This document shows, piece by piece, positions 11,565-23,189 of a stretch of DNA of 64,000 nt. The notes beneath the pieces were generated by a model. It did no database searches, was not told the origin of the DNA, and saw nothing but the letters and a program-made list of their open reading frames with translations. This DNA is from Haematobia irritans (Eukaryota; Arthropoda; Insecta; Diptera; Muscidae). The stretch covers positions 91,738,852 through 91,802,851 of the forward strand of contig NC_134401.1 in NCBI RefSeq assembly GCF_050003625.1, in the 5' to 3' direction. A program made the position numbers and the translations under genes. Numbering within the stretch: the first letter of the stretch is position 1; every line of letters begins with the position of its first letter.

Positions 11565-11785
11565 AGTCTAAAGTCGGGCGGAGTCGACTATATTATACCT
11601 TTCAATACTATGTTACCAAAATTTTTGATACCGTCTTAACTCTTTCAAATTTGTTGTGAGGTATATAAATATTTAAATATGAAACGATTTGGAGAAAATA
11701 TTTTGTACTTCACAAAATATCTCGACATAAAATTTAAATCGGCTAACTCTCTGGGACGTCACACATATGTTAATAAAAACCCAAG
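11565..11785 (-). mobile_element. Family D CTTGTT-end fragment
   Basis: Begins AAAGTCTAAAGTCGGGCGGA, the D terminal-hairpin segment, and continues with the D head phrases (ATTATACCTTTCAATACTATG, TAAATCGGCTAACTCTCTGG). It stops at AATAAAAACC, where family A starts in the A run. Confidence 0.75.
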
Positions 11786-13447
11786 TATATACGGCCGTAA
11801 GTTCGGTCAGGCCGAATCTTATGTACCCTCCTCCATGGATTGCGTAAAAACTTCTACGAAAGAATGTCATCCACAATCGAATTACTTGAGTTGTGGTATC
11901 TTAAAACTTCTTAACATCGTTTTCTAAATTGCGAGTTAGTCCATACGTGGTATATATTAGACACAAAATGTATGTATAGGTACGTCTACAAATAATTACG
12001 AATCGATATGGACTTTTGCACGGTACGTAGAGAGCCAGAATTGAAATATGGGGGTCGCTTATATGGGGGCTATACACAATTATAAACTTGATATGGACCA
12101 ATTTTTGTGTGATTGGGGATCGATTTATCTGAGGGCTGTATATATAACTATAGACCGATATGGCATGGTTGTTAACGACCATATACTAGCACAATGTACC
12201 AAATTTCAACTGACTCGGATGAAATTTGCTCCTCCAAGAGGCTCCAAAAACCACATCTCGGGATCGGTTTATATGGGGCTATATATGATTATGGACTGAT
12301 ATGGACCACTTTTGGCATGGTTTTTAAATAACATATACGATCAACACGTACCAAATTTCAAGCAGATCGGATGAATTGTGCTTCTCCTAAAGGCACCGGA
12401 GGTCAAATCTGGGGATCGGTTTATATGGGAGCTATATATATTTAACGGCTGATAGGAACCAATTCCTGCATGGTTGGTGGATACCATATACTAACATCAC
12501 GTACAAAATTTCAACCGAATGGGAAGAATTTTGCTCTTCCAAGGGGCTCTGGAGGTCAAATCTGAGGATCGGTTTATATGGGGCCTATATATAATTATGG
12601 ACCGATTTCGACCAATTTTTGCATGGCAGTTTGAGGCCATATATTAACACCATGTACCAAATTTCAACTGAATCAGATGAATTTTGGTCTTCCAAGAGGC
12701 TCCGGTGGTCAAATCTGGTGATGGGTTTATATGGGGGCTATATATAATTATGGACCGATGTGGACCAATTTTTGCATGGTTGTTAGAGACCATATACTAA
12801 CACTATGTACCAAATTTCAGCCGGATCGGATAAAATTTGCTTCTCTTAGAGGCCTTGCAAGCCAAATCGGGGGATCGGTTTATATGGGGGCTATATATAA
12901 TTATGGACCGATGTGGACCAATTTTTGCATGGTTGTTATAGACCATATACAGAATTTCAGCCGGATCGGATAAAATTTGCTTTTCTTAGAGGCTTCGCAA
13001 GCCAAATGGGTTTATATGGGGGCTATACGTAAAAGTGGACCGATTTGGACCAATTTTTGCATGGTTGTTAGAGACCGTATGTTGACACCATGTACCAAAT
13101 TTCAGCCGGATCGGATGAAATTTGCTTCTCTAAGAGGCCTCGCAAGCCAAATTTGGGGGTCCGTTTATATGGGGGCTATACGTAAAAGTGGACCGATATG
13201 GCCCATTTGCAATACCATCCAACCTACATCAATAACAACTACTTGTGCCAAGTTTCAAGTCGATAGCTTGTTTCGTTCGGAAGTTAGCATGATTTCAACA
13301 GACGGACGGACATGCTCAGATCGACTCAGAATTTCACCACGACCCAGAATATATATACTTTATGGTGTCTTAGAGCAATATTTCGATGTGTTACAAACGG
13401 AATGACAAAGTTAATATACCCCCATCCTATGGTGGAGAGTATAAAAA
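11786..13447 (-). mobile_element. Family A element, both ends present
   Basis: Reads from AAGTATATACGGCCGTAAG (terminal hairpin side) to CCATCCTATGGTGGAG and TATAAAAA (hairpin tip). Array boxes TATATGGGGG at 12,728 and 12,881 are 153 bp apart. The leader repeat (GACGGACGGACATGC) is at about 13,300. It is inserted in the A run of a D head. Confidence 0.85.
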
Positions 13448-13449
13448 CA

Positions 13450-13835
13450 AAACGAAGGAATACATTTTTAACAAAATTTTCTATAGGAATAAAACATTGA
13501 TAAAATTTTCTGTAGGAATAAATTTTTAACAAAATTTTCTATATGAATAAAATTTTGACAAAATTTTCTGTTGGAGTAAAATTTTACCAAAATTTTCTAT
13601 AGGAATAAAATTTTGACAAAATTTATTATAGAAATAAAATTTTGCAAATTTTTCTATAGGAATAAAATTTTGACAAAATTTTTTATAAGAATACAATTTT
13701 GACAAAATATTCTGTAGGAATAAAATTTTAACAAAATTTTATATAGGAATAAAGTTTAAACAAAATTTTCTATAGGAATAAAATTTTGACAAATTTCTCA
13801 ATAAAAATAAAATTTTGACTAAATTTTCTATAAAG
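13450..13835 (-). repeat. 29-bp minisatellite block
   Basis: Units of the reverse-complement form, AAATTTTCTATAGGAATAAA, with variable one-base indels. About 13 units. Confidence 0.85.
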
Positions 13836-14117
13836 AATCCACGTTTTAGGCCAAATTATCACATTCCATTGCGGGCACGGTGTAGATGTACCAATTTTCT
13901 CTGGTTGGTGCGAGCTAAAAATATTTAAAATTTCGACACATTTACATTAGCGTAGCTAGACAATTTTCCTAGGGGGGGGGGGGGCTATAGCCCCCCTAGC
14001 TAAAACTTTATAGACTGAACTTATAGGTTCAACTAATGTTTTATTTCATAAAATTGAATAAAAAAATAGACATCAAAATAACTCGACAATCAATTTATAA
14101 TAAAACAACTACAAGTA

Positions 14118-14548
14118 CCCTACGGGAAATTGGTACAAATTGCCACTGATGGACCTATCACAGAACTGGTACCTTAGCTCCAGTTAGTTGTAATTTTTAC
14201 ATTTAGTGAAATAAAATTATCAGAATAACCTTTTGTTCGACATATTTCAAAAGTTTTTTTTTCATTCCGGGTTCGATTAGGAGCCCAAATTGAAAGAGAT
14301 TTCTAAGAGTTTGTCCGAGACTGGTTGCTGAGGACCTGTTTATGGGTTGCTCCTTCTAAATTGTCCCAGGACGTGTCCTTTGGGATGAGTCCAAGACGAG
14401 TCCTAAAATGTAAGTTTACTCCGTCAATGACAAACCCATGTTAAAGTGGACGGTCCCTTCCATACGTTTTGATCAGAACTGGGACTCGTCCATACACACC
14501 AGGGACTAGTCCTGTACCAGTTCTGCGGATGATCCATTTCCCGTAGGG
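14118..14548. mobile_element. TA-flanked MITE with CCCTACGGGAAAT ends (431 bp)
   Basis: Terminal inverted repeats CCCTACGGGAAAT / ATTTCCCGTAGGG are flanked by TA on both sides (14,116-14,117 and 14,549-14,550). The second copy of the host element reads AACTAAAAGTAGTTCCAC at the same point (about 25,300), giving the empty site. Internal GGACTCGTCC, GGACGTGTCC and ACTGGTACC phrases form further inverted repeats. Confidence 0.92.
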
Positions 14549-14727
14549 TAGTTCCACACTTATCCCAGCAAAAAATTGGGAGTTGTTCTAAAGGCACAAC
14601 ATTAAAAGCACTTCCAAGAATGTCTTCACAAAGAAGTTAACTATTTTAACTACACAGGAAGTTTTTTACTTCATTTTTTATATTTTAATGCGTAATTTTT
14701 TGTTTTCTTTTTTCAAATAGTTTAAAA

Positions 14728-16199
14728 ACCAGTAAGGAAAGTCTAAAGTCGGGCGGGGCCGACTATATTATACCCTACACCACTTTGTAGATCTAAATTT
14801 TCGATACCATATCACATCCGTCAAATGTGTTGGGGGCTATATATAAAGGTTTGTCCCAAATACATAAATTTAAATATCACTCGATCTGGAAGAATTTGAT
14901 AGACTTCTACAAAATCTATAGACTCAAAATTTAAGTCGGCTAATGCACTAGGGTGGAACACAATGTTAGTAAAAAACCAGTAAGGAAAGTCTAAACTCGG
15001 GCGGGGCCGACTATATTATACCCTGCACCACTTTGTAGATCTAAATTTTCGATACCATATCACATCCGTCAAATGTGTTGGGGGCTATATATTATGTATT
15101 TGGGACATATATTTAAATATCGCTCGATCTGGAAGAATTTGATAGACTTCTACAAAATCTATAGACTCAAAATTTAAGTCGGCTAATGCACTAGGGTGGA
15201 ACACAATGTTAGTAAAAAAATATGGGAAACGTTTAAATCTGAAGCAATTTTAAGGAAACTCCGAAAAAGTTTATTTATGATTTATCGCTCGATATATATG
15301 TATTAGAAGTTTAGGAAAATTAGAGTCATTTTTACAACTTTTCGACTAAGCAGTGGCGATTTTACAAGGAAAATGTTGGTATTTTGACCATTTTTGTCGA
15401 AATCAGAAAAACATATATATGGGAGCTATATCTAAATCTGAACCGATTTCAACCAAATTTGGCACGCATAGCTACAATGCTAATTCTACTCCCTTTGCAA
15501 AATTTCAACTAAGTCGGAGTTAAAAATTGGCCTCTGTGGTCATACGAGTGTAAATAGGGCGAAAGCTATATATGGGAGATATATCTAAATCTGAACCGAT
15601 TTCAACCAAATTTGGCACGCATAGCGACAATGCTAATTCTACTCCCTTTGCAAAATTTCAACTAAGTCGGAGTTAAAAATTGGCCTCTGTGGGCAAATGA
15701 GTGTAAATCGGGTGAAAGCTATATATGGGAGCTATATCTAAATCTGAACCGATTTTGCTGATATTTTGCAAGTTTTTCGAGACTCATAAAATATTCGGAT
15801 GTACGGAATTTGAGGAAGATCGGTTGATATACACGCCAATTATGACCAGATCGGTGAAAAATATATATGGCAGCTATATCTAAATCTGAACCGATTTTTT
15901 TCAAAATCAATAGGGATCGTCTTTGAGCCGAAACAGGACCTTATACCAAATTTTAGGACAATCGGACTAAAACTGCGAGCTGTACTTTGCACACAAAAAT
16001 ACATCAACAGACAGACAGACAGACGGACAGACAGACGGACAGGCAGACAGACGGACATCGCTAAATCGACTCAGAATTTAATTCTAAGCCGATCCGTATA
16101 CTAAAAGGTTGGTCTATAATTACTCCTTCTTGGTGTTACATACAAATGCACAAACTTATTATACCCTGTACCACAGTAGTGGTGAAGGGTATAAAAAGA
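14728..16199 (-). mobile_element. Family D element with duplicated head
   Basis: Inserted in the A run of the hAT-like host (empty site near 25,475: AGTTTAGAAAAAGAGTAAG). The CTTGTT-side head (GTAAGGAAAGTCTAAA, GTCGGGCGGGGCCGAC, TATACCCTRCACCAC) occurs twice in tandem, at 14,732 and 14,980. Array boxes GGGAGMT at 15,421, 15,574 and 15,727 are 153 bp apart. A GACAGACAGACGGACAG microsatellite at 16,010-16,055 is the leader. The hairpin TATACCCTGTACCACAGTAG closes it at about 16,160-16,195. Confidence 0.88.
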
Positions 16200-16846
16200 G
16201 TAAGAATAAATAAAATGGTACAAATTATTCAAATTTTGCCACAAAAATGCTAAATCCATTATAGAAAAATCGATAATATTTGAAAATATTCGAGGGAAAA
16301 CGTTTCAAACAAGCGTTAGAATGCATTAAAAAAGTATAAAAATTATTTATTTGGGAAAATTTCACAAAATGTTTAATTCACATTCAAAACACTGAATTCG
16401 GATCACACCTTAAGAAGTGATGCAAATTCATTGCAACGGCTGTTGAAACGGTGGACATTCGTTCTATGACAAGTTCATATTACATTTATCGCTTCTCCGC
16501 CAATTTTGTACCATTTCCAGACCCAAAAAGAACATTTGCACTTTTTTTTTGGCGACGCTTTTTTGCAGCATTACTAAGATATTAATTTATGAAAGAATAG
16601 TTTTAATATCAATTACTATTTTTTATTCAACTAAATCATAAGTTCAACCACAGCTTTATTTCATAAATATCAGACTTCTACCACAACCCAAGTAATTCGA
16701 TTGTGCATGAAAGTCTTTAGTGGAACTTTGTGCGTTGTACGAGTATATACTTGTTTAATTTTTATAAAAATTTAAAATCGTAAATAGGTTTTCAAATTCT
16801 GGGGGGGGGGCTAAGCCCCCTCCCCAGAGGCCTTCCTACGCTTATG

Positions 16847-17204
16847 CACATTTATAATTTGAGGGATATGTATATACCAAAGACAATACACTTTAGAAGA
16901 TGGGAAATTGGCTGCTGAGAACATCAAACCATTGACGGCGCTAGGTCTCTACTTGTCATTTACGCGTTTGGTTCGTTACATTAAAATGCAAATAAAAAGA
17001 AATTAACACCCATGTTCGGATATAAACTACAATTCCATTTCCACTATTTACGTCAAATCCACGAACGTGGAATTTTGGTGTTCTTAATTCCACGTCCTTT
17101 TTTGAACTTTTCTGTAACCAGCTGGGTTGCACAAATCACCCAAAAATACACTAAGGCGGAAATCAAAAAAAGTAGAATCAATAGACTTATTATAATTTAT
17201 TATT
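16847..17204. other. Unclassified spacer
   Basis: Starts with the hAT duplication and contains a 75-codon frame (17,012-17,239) that runs into the family C hairpin, so it is not a credible gene. No other structure was seen. Confidence 0.45.
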
Positions 17205-19250
17205 TTTATACCCTAAACCACATAGTGGTCAGGGTATAATAAGTTTGATCGGCCAAAAAATGTGCCTACCAGAAATATTGATTTTCGACCCCATAAAATA
17301 TATACCGATCGACTCAGAATCACCTCCTGAGTCGATCTAGCGCTTGGTGTCCGTCCGTCCGTCTGTCCATGTACTTGTTGTTCACAGGATTCCGGTCAGA
17401 ATTATTAACCGATTTTGATGAAATTTGGTACAGGGAGTTTTTGGGCACAAGGACGAACGCTGTGAATTTGGAAGAAAATGGATTAAACTTAGATATAGCT
17501 CCCATATATATGTATCGCCCGATTTCGACAAATGGGGTCACGTTGCGCTTTTTTCAAACTGATCGTCACCAAATTTGGCAAAAGTTAATCTTTTCTATCG
17601 CCCTTCAAGTCTGCAAAAATTTCATCCAAATCGGTTCAGATTTAGATATAGCTCTCATATATATGTATCGTCCGATTTTGCCAAATTTGGCCACAAAACC
17701 TTTATTTATCAACCGATCTTACTCAAAGTTGGCTAAATATAATCTTCTATAGCACTAACTATATGTGCAAAAAATCATCGAAATCGGTTCAGATTTAGCT
17801 ATAGCTCCCATATATATGTTCCGCCCGATTTTTTTAAATTTGACCATAAAAACCCTTATTTATCAACCGATTTTACTCAAATTTGGCTAAATGTAGTCTT
17901 CTATAGCACTAACTATATGTGCAAAAAATCATCGAAATCGGTTCAGATTTAGATATAGCTTCCATATATATGTATAGCCCGATTTTCCCAAATTTGGCCA
18001 TAGAACCCTTATTTATTAACTAATCTTAGTCAAGGTTGGCTAGATCCAGTCCTCTATAGTACTAACTATATGTGCAAAATTTCATCGAAATCGGTTCAGA
18101 TGTAGATATAGCTCCCATATATGTGTCACCCGATTTTGAAAAATTCGCCCCTAATAACCTTATGTTTGACCATACAGGCCTCATTTCTTAACTGATCTTA
18201 CTCAAATCTTGCACAACGTAATCTTTTGTGGTATTAATCAAACCCGCAAAATATTATGCAAATTGGTTCAGATTTAGATATAGCTTCCATATATATGCAT
18301 CGCTCGATTTTCGCAAATTTGGCCATAGTACTCTTATTTATTAACCAATGTTACTCAAATTTAAAATTTTGATGTACTAGCCGATCGTACTTATACGTAC
18401 TTGTAGCTCTTACATAATAATATTGCTCGATTTTTACAAATTTGTATTTATTACCACACTAATTTAACGATTTTCTCTTTTTCAATAATGGGCTCAATAT
18501 TAGTGGCATACTAACTCCGTAGAAGCCGGCAAGGCTTGATCTTTAACAATGTGTGGTAAACTTTACATTTACATTTTATTTCTATAGAACATTTTGTCAA
18601 AATTGTACTTCTATAGAAATTTTTTTCAAAATATTATTTCTATAAAAAATTTTCTCAAAATTTTATTTCTGTGGAATTTTTTCTCAAAATTTTATTTCTA
18701 TAGAATTTATTGTCAAAATTTTATTTCTATAGAAAAATTTCTCACAAAAATTTATTTATAGAAACTTTTTCCAAAATTAAAAAATTTTTTCTATAGAGAT
18801 TTAACAAAAAAAAAAAAATACTATTTTTATAGAATTCTACCAACGGTGGCAACCGTGGTGGTAATACAAATTTATTTTCTAAGTTATATACGTTGCATTT
18901 TCATGTTTTAAGATAATAAAGTACTTAGAACCATTTTTGTTTTGTAAAATTTGTTTAAATTTAACGAAAATATTGTAGGGAAAATTGTTTGGGAATGTAT
19001 GGGAAAGTAGGGAACTGTTTTTGTCCTTGTATGGTAAACCGAACATTTTCCCTGGCCATACTGACTATGAGCTGTAGTCAGATTGAGACAAAGCACCCAT
19101 AGACATGTACCCCTTAATTTTCTTAAATATGCAACTGCGGTTTATCTCCCAGACCTATATGTTACCCCACAAATGCTTATGATTACTAATTCTGTAATAG
19201 TGGTTTAGGGTATTATATAGTCGGCCCCGCCCGATTTTCTTCTTTACTTA
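17205..19250 (+). mobile_element. Family C element, near full length
   Basis: Hairpin TATACCCTAAACCACATAGTGG at the start, then the leader CCGTCCGTCCGTC and an array of units with ATATAGCTCCCATATATATG boxes (spacings 153-154, one 172). Next come a single-copy tail containing a 29-bp minisatellite block (18,560-18,830) and a closing segment: GGTTTAGGGTATTATATAG, a GTCGGCCCCGCCCGA hairpin and CTTTACTTACTT. This defines the C architecture. Confidence 0.85.
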
Positions 19251-19745
19251 CTTCTTTAATAATGGACTCAATATTAGTGGAATACTAACTCTTTTGGTGC
19301 AAAATAAACTATAGCTCCTAATATAAGACATTTCTGCTCAGATTGTGACAAGACACCCTTATACATGTACCCCCCTTTATGTTCTCCAAAACCTATATCA
19401 ATGTTACCCAACAAATGCTTATGATTACTAATTCAGTAAGGGTGGTTTAGGGTATGACGGACTTTCTACTTTACTAACTTGTTTTTTACATCCCTTGTAT
19501 CTAGAAGCCAAACTAAATTAAATTAATAATTTTCATAATTTATTTTAGTTAGGTTTTCTACATTAGGTTTACGACTTTTGCTACATACGTATTATACCCT
19601 CGTAGATTTATGTGCAAACGTCACAGTTTGCGACAGGCCAACCCTGATCAGAATTTAATTCTAAGACAATCGTAGGACTAAACGGTGGGTCGCAGATTTT
19701 CCTTTTTGGCGTTATTATATCCTGTGGTGAAGGGTATACAAAATG
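19251..19745 (+). mobile_element. Second family C tail and family D tip fragment
   Basis: 19,255-19,485 repeats the C tail in diverged form, ending GACTTTCTACTTTACTAACTTG. 19,590-19,745 has D leader and hairpin fragments (GACGGTGG-like, CTGTGGTGAAGGGTATAC). Confidence 0.6.
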
Positions 19746-20340
19746 TCATCCGCACGATATCTAGCTGACAACCACTAATTGCGAGGGTGGGGATTCTTGG
19801 GTGGTATCAGTGGACACATTAGTTTGACTTCTAAATTAGGCAATCTGTTGAATTGACATTCACAAATGTCCCTTCTAAATGGACTGTCATGAACTTTCTT
19901 TGAATTTTTTATAAATAATGGCATTAGCAAGACGGGTTTATGAAATAATCTAGGTCATCTTCGTTTCCGAATCTTATTTCACAAAGCCTCCAACCAAGTA
20001 TTTCATCTAAAACGATTGATGCTTTAACAAAGCCATTTATATTCTCATGGTCATTTTGGTATGAGAAATTTATGCTAATCATTTATGAAGCCAAGACCAT
20101 TTTCTTGAACTGTAGAACATGCTGAAAATTTAAAAATTGTTAACTAGTTTTGCAAAAGAATTTTGTGAAATAAGTACTCCAAGGGATGGCAAGCTCATCA
20201 CTGATTATGGCATATCACAGTGGTCGTAAGAGTGTGACAGCCATTGCCATGGAGAAGCTTTTCTGATTTACTAAAAAAATGAGCACTTGGAGGAAAACAT
20301 GCTCATGGCACACATTTAAACACTAAATCTTAAATAAAGG
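19746..20340. other. Low-repeat stretch, no gene recognised
   Basis: About 600 bp without matches elsewhere in the window, of moderate A+T content. I see no long frame and no splice-bounded coding pattern. Confidence 0.45.
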
Positions 20341-22035
20341 CAAAAAGTATAAACAGCAGTAAGATCGGCCGGGCCGAATCTTAAATACCCACCACCATGA
20401 ATCAAATATTATAGTTTCCTTTAAAATTTCAGGGGTGTTTGATGACAGGTATTCTCCCTAGCAGAGCCGTTCAACTAGTACACTTCCCGAAGATAAATTT
20501 AAAGATTTTACCTACGAAGACTATATCAGATTGTGGATTTTTAAGAACCATTTTTGTTTGAGTTTTAAAGGATTCATGTGTGTGCAAGAAAATGATAAAA
20601 TAACGTCTTGATGTGAAATCTAAAATTTGTAGATTTTCTCCCCCATTATTTAAATGATTACAAGAAGTAAAATCTGGAAATTTTACATTTAGTTTCAAGC
20701 AATTTCCATGATCTGTGCTCCTTTTATACACTCAAGAAGTGAAGTTGGTCTATATGGAGGCCTTACCATATGGACCGATAAAATCTAAATCCCATACACG
20801 TTTTTGTGAGTCTAAAATACAATTTCAGGCAAATCGGATAAAAACTACAGTTTCTAGAAACTCAAGGAGTTAAATCGATAGATCGGTCTTAATGGGGCTA
20901 TGCTGAAACATGGACCGATACTCACCGTTTTCGGCACACTTCTTTACGGTCCTAAAATACTTTTAGATTTCAAATTTCAGGACAATTGGATAAAAACTAC
21001 GGATAAAAACGCGTCCCTAGAGAAGATATGGCGCCCAACATACATATCGTGGAACACGAAAATTAAAATCTTCAACGCAAACATAAAATCAGTAATACTG
21101 TATGGCTGTGAGACATGGAATTCCGCAATCAAAGATCTACAGGCTATTCAAGTATTTATTAATCGCTGTCTAAGGAATATAGTACGAATATTTTGGCCAA
21201 ACACTATCACAAAGGAGGAACTATGGCGTACCACCAAGAGCAATCTGCATTATTGGAAATTCGAAGAAGAAATTGGATGTGGATCGGGCATACCTTAAGA
21301 AAGCCGCACGATGACATAAGAAGAACAGCACTTGAGTGGAATCCACAGGGAAGCCGAAGAACAGGTAGACCAACGAACACGTGGAGAAGACTAGTGTATG
21401 CCGAAGTACACGATGCGTGATACACATGGCGAGAACTAAAAAACTTAGCCAATGACAGATCAAAATGGAATGCATTTGTCACGGCCCTATGTTCCTCCTA
21501 GGAATCTCAGGAATATATACGTAGTTGTGGTACCACAATACCTCTAGATTTTCAATAGGATAGGATAAAACTACGGTTTCGGTCCGATACTCACCATTTT
21601 TGGCACACCTCTTTATGGTCCTAAAATACCTCTGGGCAAATTTGATAAAACTACGGATTCTAGAAACTCAAGAAGAAAAATCGGGAGATCGATCTATATG
21701 GGGGCTATACAAAAACATGGACCGATACTCACCATTTTTGGCACACCTCTTTATGGTCCGAAAATACCTCTGGATTTTAAATTGCAGGCAAATTGGATAA
21801 GAACTACGGTTTTTATAAGCCCAAGCCCCCAAATCGGGGGGTCGGTTTATATGAGACAATATCAAAACCTGGACCGATATAGCCCATTTTCGAACTTGAC
21901 CTGAATGCAGACAGAAGACGAGTTTGTGCAAAATTTCAGCACGATCGCTTCATTATTGAAATCGATAATTCGATGTGTTACAAACGGAATGACAAACTTA
22001 TTATACCCCCTCACCATTATATGGTGGTGGGTATA
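20341..22035 (-). mobile_element. Family B element interrupted by a non-LTR fragment
   Basis: Begins on this strand with CAGCAGTAAGATCGG and CGGGCCGAATC, then ACCCACCACCATGAATC. It ends with the hairpin CCATTATATGGTGGTGGG and TATAAAAA at about 22,030. Array phrases GGCACACCTCTTTATGGTCC recur. The array is broken at 21,003-21,501 by retrotransposon sequence. Confidence 0.85.
21003..21501 (+). pseudogene. Non-LTR retrotransposon reverse transcriptase, C-terminal fragment
   Basis: Encodes the typical tail of LINE-type endonuclease/reverse transcriptase proteins: TKIKIFNANIKSVILYGCET, then, after a frameshift near 21,235, EIRRRNWMWIGHTLR and GSRRTGRPTNTWRR. After an in-frame TGA at 21,418 it continues YTWRELKNLANDRSKWNAFV to a TAG at 21,499-21,501. 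5' truncation is normal for these elements. With one frameshift and one nonsense codon it is dead. The family B array continues on both sides. Confidence 0.88.
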
Positions 22036-22039
22036 AAAA

Positions 22040-22225
22040 AGTTAATTTTTATACCCTCCACCATAGGATGGGAGTATATTAACTTTGTCATTCCGTTTGT
22101 AACACATCGAAATATTGCTCTAAAACCCCAAAAAGTATATATATTCTGGGTCGTGGTGAAATTCTGAGTCGATCTAAGCATGTCCGTCCGTCTGTTGAAA
22201 TCACGCTAACTTCCGAACGAAACAA
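22040..22225 (+). mobile_element. Family A hairpin and leader fragment
   Basis: Hairpin ACCCTCCACCATAGGATGG, then TTTGTCATTCCGTTTGTAAC and CATGTCCGTCCGTC up to CGAACGAAACAAGC. It is cut off there by the next element. Confidence 0.85.
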
Positions 22226-22435
22226 GCAATTTCTAAGTTAATATATGTTTGCATTTACAAAAGTTGTGTGTCCCAAACATAATATGTTCTAACATATTAA
22301 CGTATCTGTCCCAAACATGTTATGCTAAATTATGAATAATATATGCTTGCACATAAATATTTGGGTTAAAAAAATTGAATTCCAAACATATAATTTTTAC
22401 ACCCAAACATATAAAAAAAATCTTTTTCGTTCGTA
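22226..22435 (-). mobile_element. Fragment of the tRNA-core TA element family
   Basis: Matches one end of the 36,218-37,185 element on the minus strand: CAAACATAATATGTTCTAAC, then CCAAACATATAA and TTTTTCGTTCGTAC as the diverged terminus. The core and the other end are missing. Confidence 0.7.
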
Positions 22436-23189
22436 CAGTTAGATAATATTCTGCCTTGTTACAAATGTTTGAATTATCCCAGAATACTATTGAAGTTCCA
22501 AAAGTTGTAAGACAACTTAATTTAAATATGGGCCCACAAATTATTTTTTTGGCAAAGTGGGGTCAGAATTTTGAACCTAGAAGTTCCGTTTTTGACTGGA
22601 TAATTATCGTAAGGTTTCTAATTTTAGAAGAAACAAATGTATACTTATAAGCTATAGATTAAAAGTTATACAGTTCACAAATTAGAATTAAAAAAAATAT
22701 CGAATTTTGATATTTTTTTTTTTTGGAAAAAGTACATTCTTTCTGTCCAAACATATTTTTTATAGATTTCTCCAAACCGTTTTAACTTGTTTCTTATAGA
22801 ACACCAAATAAGGATACGTTTTAAGCCTTTTATTTTTGTCAATTAGTGTATGAGTTCTTCTCCTACCAATATTGGAAATTTTTCAAAAAGAAAAAAAAAT
22901 TGTTTCAAAAATTCTCATTTGGCAAAGCACCGATTGCTAAGCCAATCTGTGTCCACTAAGTGATAGTAAAAGGTTTCAACATCCTACCAGTAAACAGCTC
23001 AGAAATATGCAAATTGCAAAAATAACTTTTTTCCCCTATTTGGGGATTTTTGATACCAATTTTGAGAATTACATGTTTACCAATATTTCTTAAAACAAAT
23101 TTCTCTGCAAAAATCAATAAAATTTATAATGATATCACAATTAGTTCAAAAGTTATTAAGGTTTCCATTCATATTTTTAATTCCCAAAA
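22436..23189. repeat. Family F dispersed repeat
   Basis: A+T-rich unit with the phrase GGCAAAGTGGGGTCAG next to AACCTAGAAGTTCC. A reverse-oriented relative is at about 30,190-30,480 (GGAACTTCTAGGTTTAAAAT, CTGACCCCACTTTGCC). No coding sense and no terminal repeats identified. Confidence 0.55.

Larger units (their letters stand above)
13945..16846 (+). mobile_element. hAT-like element with poly-G hairpins, copy 1
   Basis: Ends CATTAGCGTAG / CTACGCTTATG, flanked by the 8-bp duplication CACATTTA (13,937-13,944 and 16,847-16,854). Just inside each end is a G-run/C-run hairpin: G12 then CTATAG then C7 at about 13,970-13,997, and G10 CTAAG C5 at 16,801-16,820. Two other elements are nested in it (14,118-14,548 and 14,728-16,199). 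Without them the element is about 1 kb and has no transposase. Confidence 0.9.

Noticed and set aside
17012..17239. 75-codon frame as a small gene
   Set aside because: Its last third runs into the family C hairpin, and no homologous domain or start context is evident.
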